DNA of 38,443 bases from a virus: positions 1 to 38,443 of the IMG/VR virus record IMGVR_UViG_3300047409_000194. One strand, 5' to 3'. Shown in pieces: positions 1 through 6,221 of the stretch (position 1 is its first letter; each line of letters opens with the position of its first letter). The position numbers and the translations under genes were made by a program. Below the pieces are notes generated by a model. That model made no database searches. It was given only the letters and a program-made list of their open reading frames with translations, and was not told the origin of the DNA.

Positions 1-127
1 GGTGAGGCCTGGCTGCACGCCGACGAGAGCAACAGCAAGCGCATCCAGGACGCTTTTCCCGACTACATCGCCAGGTACCGCGCGATCGGCATCAGCAACC
101 GCCGGCGCACCCTGCGCCTGACCCCCC
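1..127. repeat. Terminal direct repeat (contig circularity overlap), left copy
   Basis: Bases 1-127 are identical to 38317-38443. The repeat lies inside a gene (70 codons, 38245 through the junction to 141) that reads through in frame. A 127-base overlap equals a common assembler k-mer, so this most likely marks a closed circular or circularly permuted molecule and not a biological terminal repeat. Confidence 0.93.
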
Positions 128-141
128 CGGGTGACGCATGA
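1..141 (+). CDS. 3' part of a 70-aa early hypothetical protein (starts at 38245)
   Basis: This is the C-terminal part of the ORF that begins at 38245 and crosses the contig junction. Joined, it encodes about 70 residues starting MTHDEKLEVIRAM and ending LTPPGDA. It is hydrophilic, probably helical, with an Arg-rich C-terminal stretch (SNRRRTLRL). I do not recognise the family. The stop TGA (139-141) overlaps the next start (138) as ATGA, so the two genes are translationally coupled within the third early block. Confidence 0.7.
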   Translation, partial: GEAWLHADESNSKRIQDAFPDYIARYRAIGISNRRRTLRLTPPGDA

Positions 142-482
142 ATGATCGCGACACCGAAGTGCTCAGGCAGGTCCATATCGCCCAGGCCCAGGAGCTGCAC
201 CGCCGGGTGCATGGTCTCCAGGTGCGGCTGCGCCGGGACTGCGCCAGCCGGGTCCGCGACGAGCTGTCGTTCCGGCTCGAGATCGGCGACCTGGATATCA
301 GCCGCGACTGTTGCGACTGGCTCAACGTCGAGCATCCCGAGGCGCTGGCGCAGATCATGAACCCCGGCGAGCTGTCGCATAAAGAGGTGATCGACCGCTG
401 GCGCGCGCGCTGGATCGACGAGGTGATCGCCGGCGAGGGCTGGGGCACCATCGACATCCGTTACCACCTGGGCGTCGAGTGA
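138..482 (+). CDS. Hypothetical early protein, 114 aa
   Basis: It starts with an ATGA overlap on the preceding gene and ends with a GTGA overlap on the Rad52-like gene. The protein is charged and soluble; residues 1-50 look helical and rich in Arg, His and Gln, and there is a Cys pair (DCCDW) near residue 58. No catalytic or binding motif is evident and I do not recognise it. Its position directly ahead of the recombination genes suggests a role in early DNA metabolism, but that rests on context only. Confidence 0.7.
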   Translation: MNDRDTEVLRQVHIAQAQELHRRVHGLQVRLRRDCASRVRDELSFRLEIGDLDISRDCCDWLNVEHPEALAQIMNPGELSHKEVIDRWRARWIDEVIAGEGWGTIDIRYHLGVE

Positions 483-1426
483 CGCTGCTGTCCGACCAGG
501 AGCTCCGCCGGCGCATCGCGCTCGAGCTCGAGAAATTCAACCGCAAAGGAAAAGCCGTGAGTCAGCAACAAGCCGAAGTCGGTAAAGAGGAATACGAAAA
601 GGGCCCGATCGCCAAGGCCGCCAACCAGTTGCCCCCACCGCCCACCGGGCTGGAGCTGCTGCGCACGCCGTTCCCGCCGCACCAGATCTCCAAACTGCCG
701 AAGGGCACCAAGGCCCAGAACGAGTGCGCGTCCAACCTGAAAAAGCGCTGCGACGTTTGCGGCGGGTGGCACCACCCGGACGTGATCCACCTCGACTACG
801 TGGGCCATGCCGCATTGACGGACAGGCTGCTCGAGGCCGACCCGTCCTGGTCCTGGGATCCGCTCGCGCTGGGCGAGGATGGCCTGCCGCAGTTCGATGC
901 CCGCGGCGGTCTCTGGATCAGGCTCACCGTGTGCGGCGTCACCCGGCTGGGTTACGGCAACGCCGAGAACAAAAGCTACATGGACGTCGGCGCCCGGGAA
1001 AAGGAAGCGATCGGCGACGCGCTGAGAAATGCCGGCATGCGTTTCGGTTGCGCGCTCGAGCTCTGGCACAAGGGTCAGCTGCATCCGGATGCCGGCGACG
1101 ATAAGCCTCCGGTAAACGACACCCCGCCGGAGCGCCCCCGCGGCGACAGCGAGCCACCGAAGGGCTCGGCCCGCAACGTCACCGAGGAGGCCTTCAATGC
1201 CCTCGACGCCGGCGCCAAGGAGGTGCTCGAGCGCAAGGCCCAGGACGTCGCCGCGACCAACGCCATGCACGGCATCGTCAAGGCGGTCGACCTGTTCCAG
1301 GAGTTCAACTTCGAGACCGAGGACAAGCTCGCGATCTGGTTCCTGTTCGACAGCGAGCTGCGCAGCTCGATCAAGCGCGAGGAAATTCGCCGGCGCACGC
1401 TGGCCACAGAAAGGGATCCGGTATGA
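479..1426 (+). CDS. Rad52-like single-strand annealing protein
   Basis: This is a probable phage recombinase that anneals complementary single strands with the neighbouring SSB. Residues 145-197 (WIRLTVCGVTRLGYG, then GAREKEAIGDALRNAGMRFG) resemble the Rad52/Rad22 core strand-turn-helix, where a KEA..DALK.A...FG signature is typical. A Cys/His cluster at C91, C94, H98, H104 precedes it. The C-terminal third is charged and flexible. GTG 479 overlaps the previous stop (GTGA). An internal GTG at 557, preceded by AAAGGA with a 6-base gap, would give a 289-aa product and may be the main start. The ORF is followed by SSB with an ATGA-type overlap at 1423. Family assignment is by pattern only. Confidence 0.78.
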   Translation: MTLLSDQELRRRIALELEKFNRKGKAVSQQQAEVGKEEYEKGPIAKAANQLPPPPTGLELLRTPFPPHQISKLPKGTKAQNECASNLKKRCDVCGGWHHPDVIHLDYVGHAALTDRLLEADPSWSWDPLALGEDGLPQFDARGGLWIRLTVCGVTRLGYGNAENKSYMDVGAREKEAIGDALRNAGMRFGCALELWHKGQLHPDAGDDKPPVNDTPPERPRGDSEPPKGSARNVTEEAFNALDAGAKEVLERKAQDVAATNAMHGIVKAVDLFQEFNFETEDKLAIWFLFDSELRSSIKREEIRRRTLATERDPV

Positions 1427-1860
1427 GCGTCAACAGCTGCACTTTCATCGGCTACGCCGGGTCCGACCCGGTCGCCAAGTACCTCCCGGACGGCACCGCG
1501 GTCTGCAACTTCTCGATCGCCTGCAACGAGCAGTGGAAGGACAAGAGCGGCGCCAAGCAGGAGAAAACCGAGTGGATCCGCTTGGGTTTTTTCGGCAAGG
1601 TGGCCGAGATCGCGGTCAAGTACGTGCGCAAGGGCTCCCAGATCTACGTCCAGGGCCGGATGCAAACCCGCGACTGGGAAAAAGATGGGGTCAAGCATTA
1701 CATGACCGAAGTAAACGTGCGCGAGCTGAAGCTGCTCGAGCCGAAAGCGCGCGACGACGCGCCAGCACTCGCCACGACGCGCCACGACGCGCCAGCACTC
1801 GCCACGCCGCGGTCTGCCGCACCGAAACCAGATCCATTTGAAGACGATATCCCCTTCTAG
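1423..1860 (+). CDS. ssb: Single-stranded DNA-binding protein (SSB)
   Basis: Binds ssDNA in replication and recombination. The N-terminal ~105 residues form a typical SSB OB-fold: MSVNSCTFIGYAGSDP, then CNFSIACNEQWKD and EKTEWIRLGFFGKVAEIA, then YVRKGSQIYVQGRMQTRDWE. A short linker follows, then the acidic partner-binding tip DPFEDDIPF. At 145 aa it is slightly shorter than bacterial SSB. The linker contains a 10-residue tandem duplication (DAPALAT repeated) from a 30-bp DNA repeat. It overlaps the Rad52-like gene by ATGA, and an annealing protein with its own SSB is a common phage pairing. Confidence 0.95.
   Translation: MSVNSCTFIGYAGSDPVAKYLPDGTAVCNFSIACNEQWKDKSGAKQEKTEWIRLGFFGKVAEIAVKYVRKGSQIYVQGRMQTRDWEKDGVKHYMTEVNVRELKLLEPKARDDAPALATTRHDAPALATPRSAAPKPDPFEDDIPF
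1754..1806 (+). repeat. Tandem 30-bp-period repeat in the SSB linker
   Basis: Bases 1754-1776 and 1784-1806 are identical over 23 bp with a 30-bp period, in frame, giving two copies of a DAPALAT-centred decapeptide. This looks like a slippage duplication in the tolerant SSB linker. Confidence 0.9.
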
Positions 1861-1869
1861 GAGCATGAC

Positions 1870-2214
1870 ATGGCCTCGGATGAAGCGATCGAGCGGCGCA
1901 TGCACGAGCTGCGCGAGCTGGCGCCGCAGTACGCCAAAGCCAAAGCCCAGGTGGCGTACCTGGACGAGTTCAAAAAGAGCAAGTTGGCGATGCTCATGAA
2001 AGCGGCCGAGGCCCACGGCGCCACCAGCTCCGCCGCCCAGGAGCGCGACGCGCGCTGCCACCCGGACTATCTCGAGCTGCTGGAGGGGCTCAGGGAGGCC
2101 ATGGAACGCGCTGAGACGCTGCGCTGGGAGCTCCAGGTGACTTCCATCCGCGCTGACGTCTGGCGCACGCAGGAGGCCACCAAGCGCGCCGAAAGGAGGG
2201 GGTATGGAGCCTAA
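1870..2214 (+). CDS. Coiled-coil early protein, 114 aa
   Basis: A charged, almost fully alpha-helical protein rich in Ala, Glu, Arg and Lys. Residues 20-60 (QYAKAKAQVAYLDEFKKSK onward) and 70-110 look like coiled coil. Proteins of this look, with a KAAEAHGATSSAAQERDA-like centre, often sit beside recombination genes in temperate phages, but no function is known to me. TAGGAG lies about 8 bases before ATG 1870. The 3' end overlaps the YbcO-like gene by 11 bases. Confidence 0.75.
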   Translation: MASDEAIERRMHELRELAPQYAKAKAQVAYLDEFKKSKLAMLMKAAEAHGATSSAAQERDARCHPDYLELLEGLREAMERAETLRWELQVTSIRADVWRTQEATKRAERRGYGA

Positions 2215-2539
2215 AGACCCCGAGTACAGAAACCGCCGCCTGCTCGACCTGGCCCACCGGCTGGATGCGGTCTGCGGCAACTGCGGGCGCGAGGGACCGT
2301 GCGAGCCGGCGCACAGCAACATGGCCGTGCACGGCAAGGGCGGGGCCAGGAAGGCGCACGACTGCTTTCATGCGCACTTGTGCGCGGCCTGTCACCGCTG
2401 GCTAGACCAGGGGACCGGAAGGGATCCGACCAACATTTATACGTCCGAGCGCGCCGATCGACAGCTGATGTTCCGGCGGGCGATGGACGTAACCCTACTC
2501 CGCCTCTGGCGCGAAGGGCTGATACAGGTGAAACCATGA
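2204..2539 (+). CDS. YbcO-like (DUF1364/HNH-type) endonuclease
   Basis: Resembles the small prophage nuclease YbcO: C24-x2-C27, then H37 (EPAHSNMAVHGKGG), then H-x-H-L-C60-x2-C63-H64 (FHAHLCAACHRWLD), and a C-terminal helix ending LWREGLIQVKP that matches the YbcO-type ending WLKEGVIK. The Cys/His pattern suggests a zinc-stabilised beta-beta-alpha metal nuclease. Such enzymes often replace RusA-type resolvases in lambdoid recombination modules, which fits the Rad52-like/SSB neighbours. AGGAGGG precedes the start; the stop overlaps the next gene as ATGA. Confidence 0.8.
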   Translation: MEPKDPEYRNRRLLDLAHRLDAVCGNCGREGPCEPAHSNMAVHGKGGARKAHDCFHAHLCAACHRWLDQGTGRDPTNIYTSERADRQLMFRRAMDVTLLRLWREGLIQVKP

Positions 2540-3051
2540 CCGCAGCCCAAAGGGAAGCCTTCGACGAGTGGGTCAAGGACCGCGAAGAGCCGCAATTTAC
2601 CCGCCGCTCACTGCGCGATGCGTTCGCCGCCGGCTGCGACTATCAGCACGCGATCGACGGCCAGCTCAAGCTGCCACTCGAGCTCGGCTGCCGGCCCGAG
2701 GAGCTGTTGTGGGACAAGGTCGCGGTGGCCGACTACCTGCACTACGCCCCGCGCACGCTCGAGCGGGTCGGCAAGAAACCAGGCTTCCCGCGCCCGGCGC
2801 GGCCCGGCAAGCCGCTACTCTGGCGCGCCGGGGACATCATCGCCTGGGTCAACGCATATGCAGCCGCGGGATCGGCGCCCAACCAAACAACAGGCTCAAC
2901 AGCAGCAGCACCACAAACAGCGCCAGCAGCACCTTCGCCACCACCGCAAACGGCGCCGGCAGTGGAATTTGCCCGATCAGCCAGTACAGCAGATAGCACA
3001 CCAGGCCCAGCACGATCACCGTTACCAGCAACGACAACAGACTTTCCATGA
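2536..3051 (+). CDS. AlpA/excisionase-like HTH protein with a low-complexity tail
   Basis: The ATG overlaps the previous stop (ATGA). Residues 50-110 (ELLWDKVAVADYLHYAPRTLERVGKK, then PLLWRAGDIIAWVN) match the MerR/AlpA-like winged-helix layout, in which a tyrosine-rich recognition helix is followed by a wing reading RxxRWxxxDIxxW. It is therefore probably a small DNA-binding regulator. From about residue 112 the protein becomes a Thr/Ala/Pro/Gln-rich tail. That tail is antisense to a membrane-protein gene on the other strand (2849-3049), which explains its odd composition. The stop TGA (3049-3051) shares a base with that gene's start. Confidence 0.7.
   Translation: MTAAQREAFDEWVKDREEPQFTRRSLRDAFAAGCDYQHAIDGQLKLPLELGCRPEELLWDKVAVADYLHYAPRTLERVGKKPGFPRPARPGKPLLWRAGDIIAWVNAYAAAGSAPNQTTGSTAAAPQTAPAAPSPPPQTAPAVEFARSASTADSTPGPARSPLPATTTDFP
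2849..3049 (-). CDS. Two-span small membrane protein (holin-like)
   Basis: 66 residues with two strong hydrophobic segments, about 3-25 (LLSLLVTVIVLGLVCYLLYW) and 35-57 (VVAKVLLALFVVLLLLSLLF), separated by a GQIPLPAPF turn. Small two-span inner-membrane proteins with this turn are common in proteobacteria and their phages. A perfect AGGAGGTG sits just upstream (3059-3052). The gene lies wholly antisense within the 3' end of the HTH gene and is the last leftward gene, beyond the largest virion protein. A holin role is possible, because no other clear two-span holin is present, but it is unproven. Confidence 0.65.
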   Translation of the reverse strand: MESLLSLLVTVIVLGLVCYLLYWLIGQIPLPAPFAVVAKVLLALFVVLLLLSLLFGWAPIPRLHMR

Positions 3052-3053
3052 CA

Positions 3054-3066
3054 CCTCCTACAGGAG
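3054..3066. promoter_or_regulatory. Palindromic Shine-Dalgarno site shared by two divergent genes
   Basis: Bases 3055-3066 read CTCCTACAGGAG. On the - strand AGGAGG (3059-3054) lies 4 bases before ATG 3049; on the + strand AGGAG (3062-3066) lies 6 bases before ATG 3073. One near-palindrome thus gives both divergent genes a ribosome site. Confidence 0.75.
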
Positions 3067-3072
3067 ACTGCT

Positions 3073-3345
3073 ATGCCTAAAAAGACCCACCCCACCGACG
3101 AAGAGCGCCGCTACGCCGGCATGCTGCACACGCTCTATCAGCGCACCGCGCAGCAGAGCGGACCGCGGCCACCCGGTTACGACGTACCCCGCCTCGGCGG
3201 CCCCGTCATCGGCGACTGGCAGCCCGGTCGCAGGAAGGGCGATATCACCATCCACGATCCTCCTGCTGCTGTTGCCACAAGCCCGAAGTGTCCAGCAGAC
3301 TCGGACCAAACACCGCCGGCAGGCCCTGGTAGCCGTTCTTCTTGA
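3073..3345 (+). CDS. Hypothetical protein, 90 aa, last gene of the rightward unit
   Basis: AGGAG with a 6-base gap precedes the ATG. The first ~55 residues (MPKKTHPTDEERRYAGMLHT, then a Pro/Gly/Arg-rich stretch) look like ordinary coding sequence. The last ~30 residues are antisense to the 3' end of the large virion gene at 3245-5965 and have biased composition. The function is not recognised. The overlap means the early and late units have no spacer between them here. Confidence 0.55.
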   Translation: MPKKTHPTDEERRYAGMLHTLYQRTAQQSGPRPPGYDVPRLGGPVIGDWQPGRRKGDITIHDPPAAVATSPKCPADSDQTPPAGPGSRSS

Positions 3346-5965
3346 CGTACTCGAGCAGCTTCTGCCATCCACCCTGCTGGCCGACGATGTCGCGCAGCTT
3401 CAGTAGATCGTCCGCCGGCTGATACTGCGGGTTCTGCGCCGCGAAGGCGCGATCGGCAGCGTTGGCCGCGGCGATCTCGGCGTTGGTTCCGCCGTGCACG
3501 TCCAGCCGCGACGCCAGGTCCGGGATCGGCAACATCTGCGGGTTCTTCGACTTGCCGGTCAACACCTTGACCATCTCTTTGGTCACCACCCCGGTGCCCT
3601 GGGTGGGGTTGCCGGCCGCGTCCTTGCCCCAGGGCACCCCGACAAAGTCGCTGTTCCATGTTGCTGGGGTGTTGGTCAGCGCCTTGTAGTTGCCGAGCAC
3701 TGAATTGACCTTGTTCTGTACATCCTCGCCGGTCCAGTCCTGGTCGAAGCGGCCGACCGAGAACCGTCCATTGCGATCGTCGACCACATTCAGCCCGGTA
3801 TTGCGCAGCTCGGGGACCACCTTGCGCAACTCCTCAATATGGCCCTCCATCGCCCCCGGCGCGCCCGATACATCTGGAATGTCGAGCAGCGAGCCCTTCT
3901 GGGTTGAGATGTCAGCGCTTTTGGTGGAAGGGACCAGGAAGTGCGTGCCGCCGCCTGACTGCGCGTTCATCGCCGAGCGCAGCCACTCCACTGTGTTCAT
4001 CCCGCGCTGGGTGGTGGGGTTGATCACCCCTCCCGCCTCGATATCGGCCAGCATCCGCGTGATGCCCTGCCAGTTCTCCTGGGTCGGCAGGCCCTGCCCA
4101 GGATCCCACCAACCGCGACTGGTGGCCCTCTCGGTTGGACGCACAAACTGTTGCAGCGACTGGTAGTACGGGTCGCGCACCGCGGTTTGCTCGATCCTAG
4201 CCTTGCTATAAGCGTCGTTGAGCGCCTTGTCCTTCGACAGCCCCATGAAGTGTGGGGTGTTCTCTCCCGGGGTCACTTCCCAGTTGGCAAATGCAGTGTT
4301 GCGCATGATCGCGTCGTCGACGCCGGCGCTGGCGTCGGCCCACATTTCTTCATGGGTCAGCCGCTCCGGCACTACCGGCTTTTTCTTCAGTCCGGTCTTA
4401 TCACCAGCATTCCACCGCTCTAGGTCGGCGGTCTTGTCGGCGATCGCTTTCAGGTTCTTGGCGTTGGCCACGTCATAGGCCTGGGTCGCCCAGATCGCCG
4501 CCTGCGTCCTGGGCACATTCCAGTCCAACCCACCCGGGATGTTCTCGCCGGTTGATGCCCTACCGGCCGGGATCGTCGGTGCGTTCTGCCGCGCGCGGTC
4601 GGAGATCAGCAGGTTCTCGCCATGCAGGAACCCGTGCTCGGCATCAGAAAAGCCACGATCGAAGATGTCCCCGTTGGGCATCCGGTAGCCGTAGGCCCGA
4701 CCGTGCCGGATGTCGTTCGCGGTCTTCCAGTCGAATGGCAGCGTCGGGTCCTTGGCCATCGCATAAGGACCGATCTTCGGCCCCAGTCCGATATTGCCTG
4801 GCGTGATCTCATAGGTGCCATCCGGCAGTCTGGTGTAGGCCGGCGCGACCATGTTCATCTGGAACCCCATCCGCGCCTGGCGGTCCTGGCCGGTGAGCAT
4901 CTTGGCGTTGTGCTGCTTTAGGAATGAGTTGGTCTCGTCGATCGGTGTCGACTTGATCGAATACGGCGCGGCGCCGCGCGCAAACAGCTGCGCCATGGTC
5001 GCTTCCTTGCTGTTCGGGGCCATATTCGGCGAGTAGCCGGTCACGTCCATGATCCCGGACCGGGCGCGGTCGTACCAGTTCGCGTTTTCGAGCCCGCGCG
5101 TGAGCATGTCGTCCATGCCCATCCGCATCGATCCCAACTGCCCAGGCCAACTGACCCAGTCCGGTCCGCCGATGTACTTGCCGGTAGCGTCCTGCTTCAG
5201 GTGCGCCCCGGCGCGGGCCATCGGCATCGCGGTCGCCTCGTTGGGCACAGCGTCCCACATATTGCCGATCGTCTGCTTCGGCGGTGGCGGTGGTTTGGGT
5301 GGTTTGGGTGGTTTGCCGCTCCCGCCACCACCCTTGGCCGCCGCGGCCATCATCGTCACCCAGTCGTTCTGCCGCGGCGCTGGGAACGACGCCGGGCCGC
5401 CGGCCCCAGCCAGCGCCAGGTTATCGGGGAGGGTCATCAGATCCTTGATCCCGGCCGCCGCGCGCCCGCCCATCTGGCGCGCCTGCGGTGCGATCGTCAG
5501 CAAGCCAGCCTTGCCCAGCTGGGCCGCCTTCATGCCGGCCGGCTGCAGCACCAGGTCGGCCACTAACCCGCCGAGCTGCTCGCCGGCGTTGGGGCTGCCG
5601 GTGGCCACCCCCGAGCTGCGGTCCTGCATCCCGTACTGGGCCGGATCGCCTGGAATGGTGCCCTGCTCGACACCGCGTTGGCGTAGGTCAGCCGCGCCGC
5701 CAGGCATGTTCGCCTGCGGCAGGAAGTGCTCGAACCCTGGCGGCAGCGCCCACTTGCCGAGCTGGAACAAGGTGTCCGCCGGCAGCCCTTTACCCTTGAG
5801 CTGGAAGCCACGCTCCCAGTCCGATGGCCGTCCCAGGTCGTACTGGTTCTTGCCAATTTTCAGCATGCCAAATGGCGCGTCCTGGCCCTGCAACAGCGAG
5901 TGGGTCATGCCCTGCTTGCGTTCGGCCTCCAGCAGCCTGCGTTCCTCGTCGGTCAGCCTTGCCAT
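3245..5965 (-). CDS. Large internal virion (ejection-type) protein, 906 aa
   Basis: The largest ORF and the next-to-last late gene. The N-terminus is charged (LTDEERRLLEAERKQG); about residues 160-240 are Ala/Gly-rich with a Lys/Pro linker (KPPKPPKPPPPPK). Residues 285-470 (NWYDRARSGIMDVTGYSP, later TANDIRHGRAYGYRMPNGD and DAEHGFLHGENLL) recall a domain seen in phage polyvalent or internal proteins carried into the host; I give this only low weight. Its place after the structural genes and its size suit a DNA-ejection protein. The start is one base after the previous stop, with GGAG inside the upstream gene. I see no lysozyme motif. Confidence 0.7.
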   Translation of the reverse strand: MARLTDEERRLLEAERKQGMTHSLLQGQDAPFGMLKIGKNQYDLGRPSDWERGFQLKGKGLPADTLFQLGKWALPPGFEHFLPQANMPGGAADLRQRGVEQGTIPGDPAQYGMQDRSSGVATGSPNAGEQLGGLVADLVLQPAGMKAAQLGKAGLLTIAPQARQMGGRAAAGIKDLMTLPDNLALAGAGGPASFPAPRQNDWVTMMAAAAKGGGGSGKPPKPPKPPPPPKQTIGNMWDAVPNEATAMPMARAGAHLKQDATGKYIGGPDWVSWPGQLGSMRMGMDDMLTRGLENANWYDRARSGIMDVTGYSPNMAPNSKEATMAQLFARGAAPYSIKSTPIDETNSFLKQHNAKMLTGQDRQARMGFQMNMVAPAYTRLPDGTYEITPGNIGLGPKIGPYAMAKDPTLPFDWKTANDIRHGRAYGYRMPNGDIFDRGFSDAEHGFLHGENLLISDRARQNAPTIPAGRASTGENIPGGLDWNVPRTQAAIWATQAYDVANAKNLKAIADKTADLERWNAGDKTGLKKKPVVPERLTHEEMWADASAGVDDAIMRNTAFANWEVTPGENTPHFMGLSKDKALNDAYSKARIEQTAVRDPYYQSLQQFVRPTERATSRGWWDPGQGLPTQENWQGITRMLADIEAGGVINPTTQRGMNTVEWLRSAMNAQSGGGTHFLVPSTKSADISTQKGSLLDIPDVSGAPGAMEGHIEELRKVVPELRNTGLNVVDDRNGRFSVGRFDQDWTGEDVQNKVNSVLGNYKALTNTPATWNSDFVGVPWGKDAAGNPTQGTGVVTKEMVKVLTGKSKNPQMLPIPDLASRLDVHGGTNAEIAAANAADRAFAAQNPQYQPADDLLKLRDIVGQQGGWQKLLEYVKKNGYQGLPAVFGPSLLDTSGLWQQQQEDRGW

Positions 5966-5966
5966 G

Positions 5967-6218
5967 TCATCTCCTCGGTGCGAGCTGCTTCAGGGTCTTG
6001 CTCTGCTCTTCGATCGCCTGCTCGATACGCTCGATACGCTGGTCGCGTTGCCGCGCATCCCGACTCTGCGCGTCGCGGTGCCGCTCCTCCTCGAGCACCG
6101 ATACCCGGCTCTCGAGCTTGAAGGCGAACCAGACCACCCCGACCAGGATCACCGCCACCGCGGCGAGCGCCTCGATCATCAGCAGGTAGTTGAAGCCCGT
6201 TTTGGGCGTCTGGTCCAT
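5967..6218 (-). CDS. Small membrane protein with C-terminal coiled coil (spanin- or holin-like)
   Basis: 83 residues with one transmembrane segment at about 11-33 (LLMIEALAAVAVILVGVVWF), followed by a charged helix to residue 78 rich in Glu, Arg and Gln (LESRVSVLEEERHRDA and on). This N-in/periplasmic-coil layout is that of an i-spanin (Rz-like); it could also be a one-span holin or a T7-like membrane protein. There is no embedded or adjacent lipoprotein-box partner that I can see. It lies between two internal virion genes with close spacing. Confidence 0.7.
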   Translation of the reverse strand: MDQTPKTGFNYLLMIEALAAVAVILVGVVWFAFKLESRVSVLEEERHRDAQSRDARQRDQRIERIEQAIEEQSKTLKQLAPRR

Positions 6219-6221
6219 GCT

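Noticed and set aside
1075-2337. 420-codon - strand ORF opposite the recombination genes
   Set aside because: Antisense to Rad52-like, SSB and coiled-coil genes, which are clearly real; it contains a repeat echo of the SSB linker.
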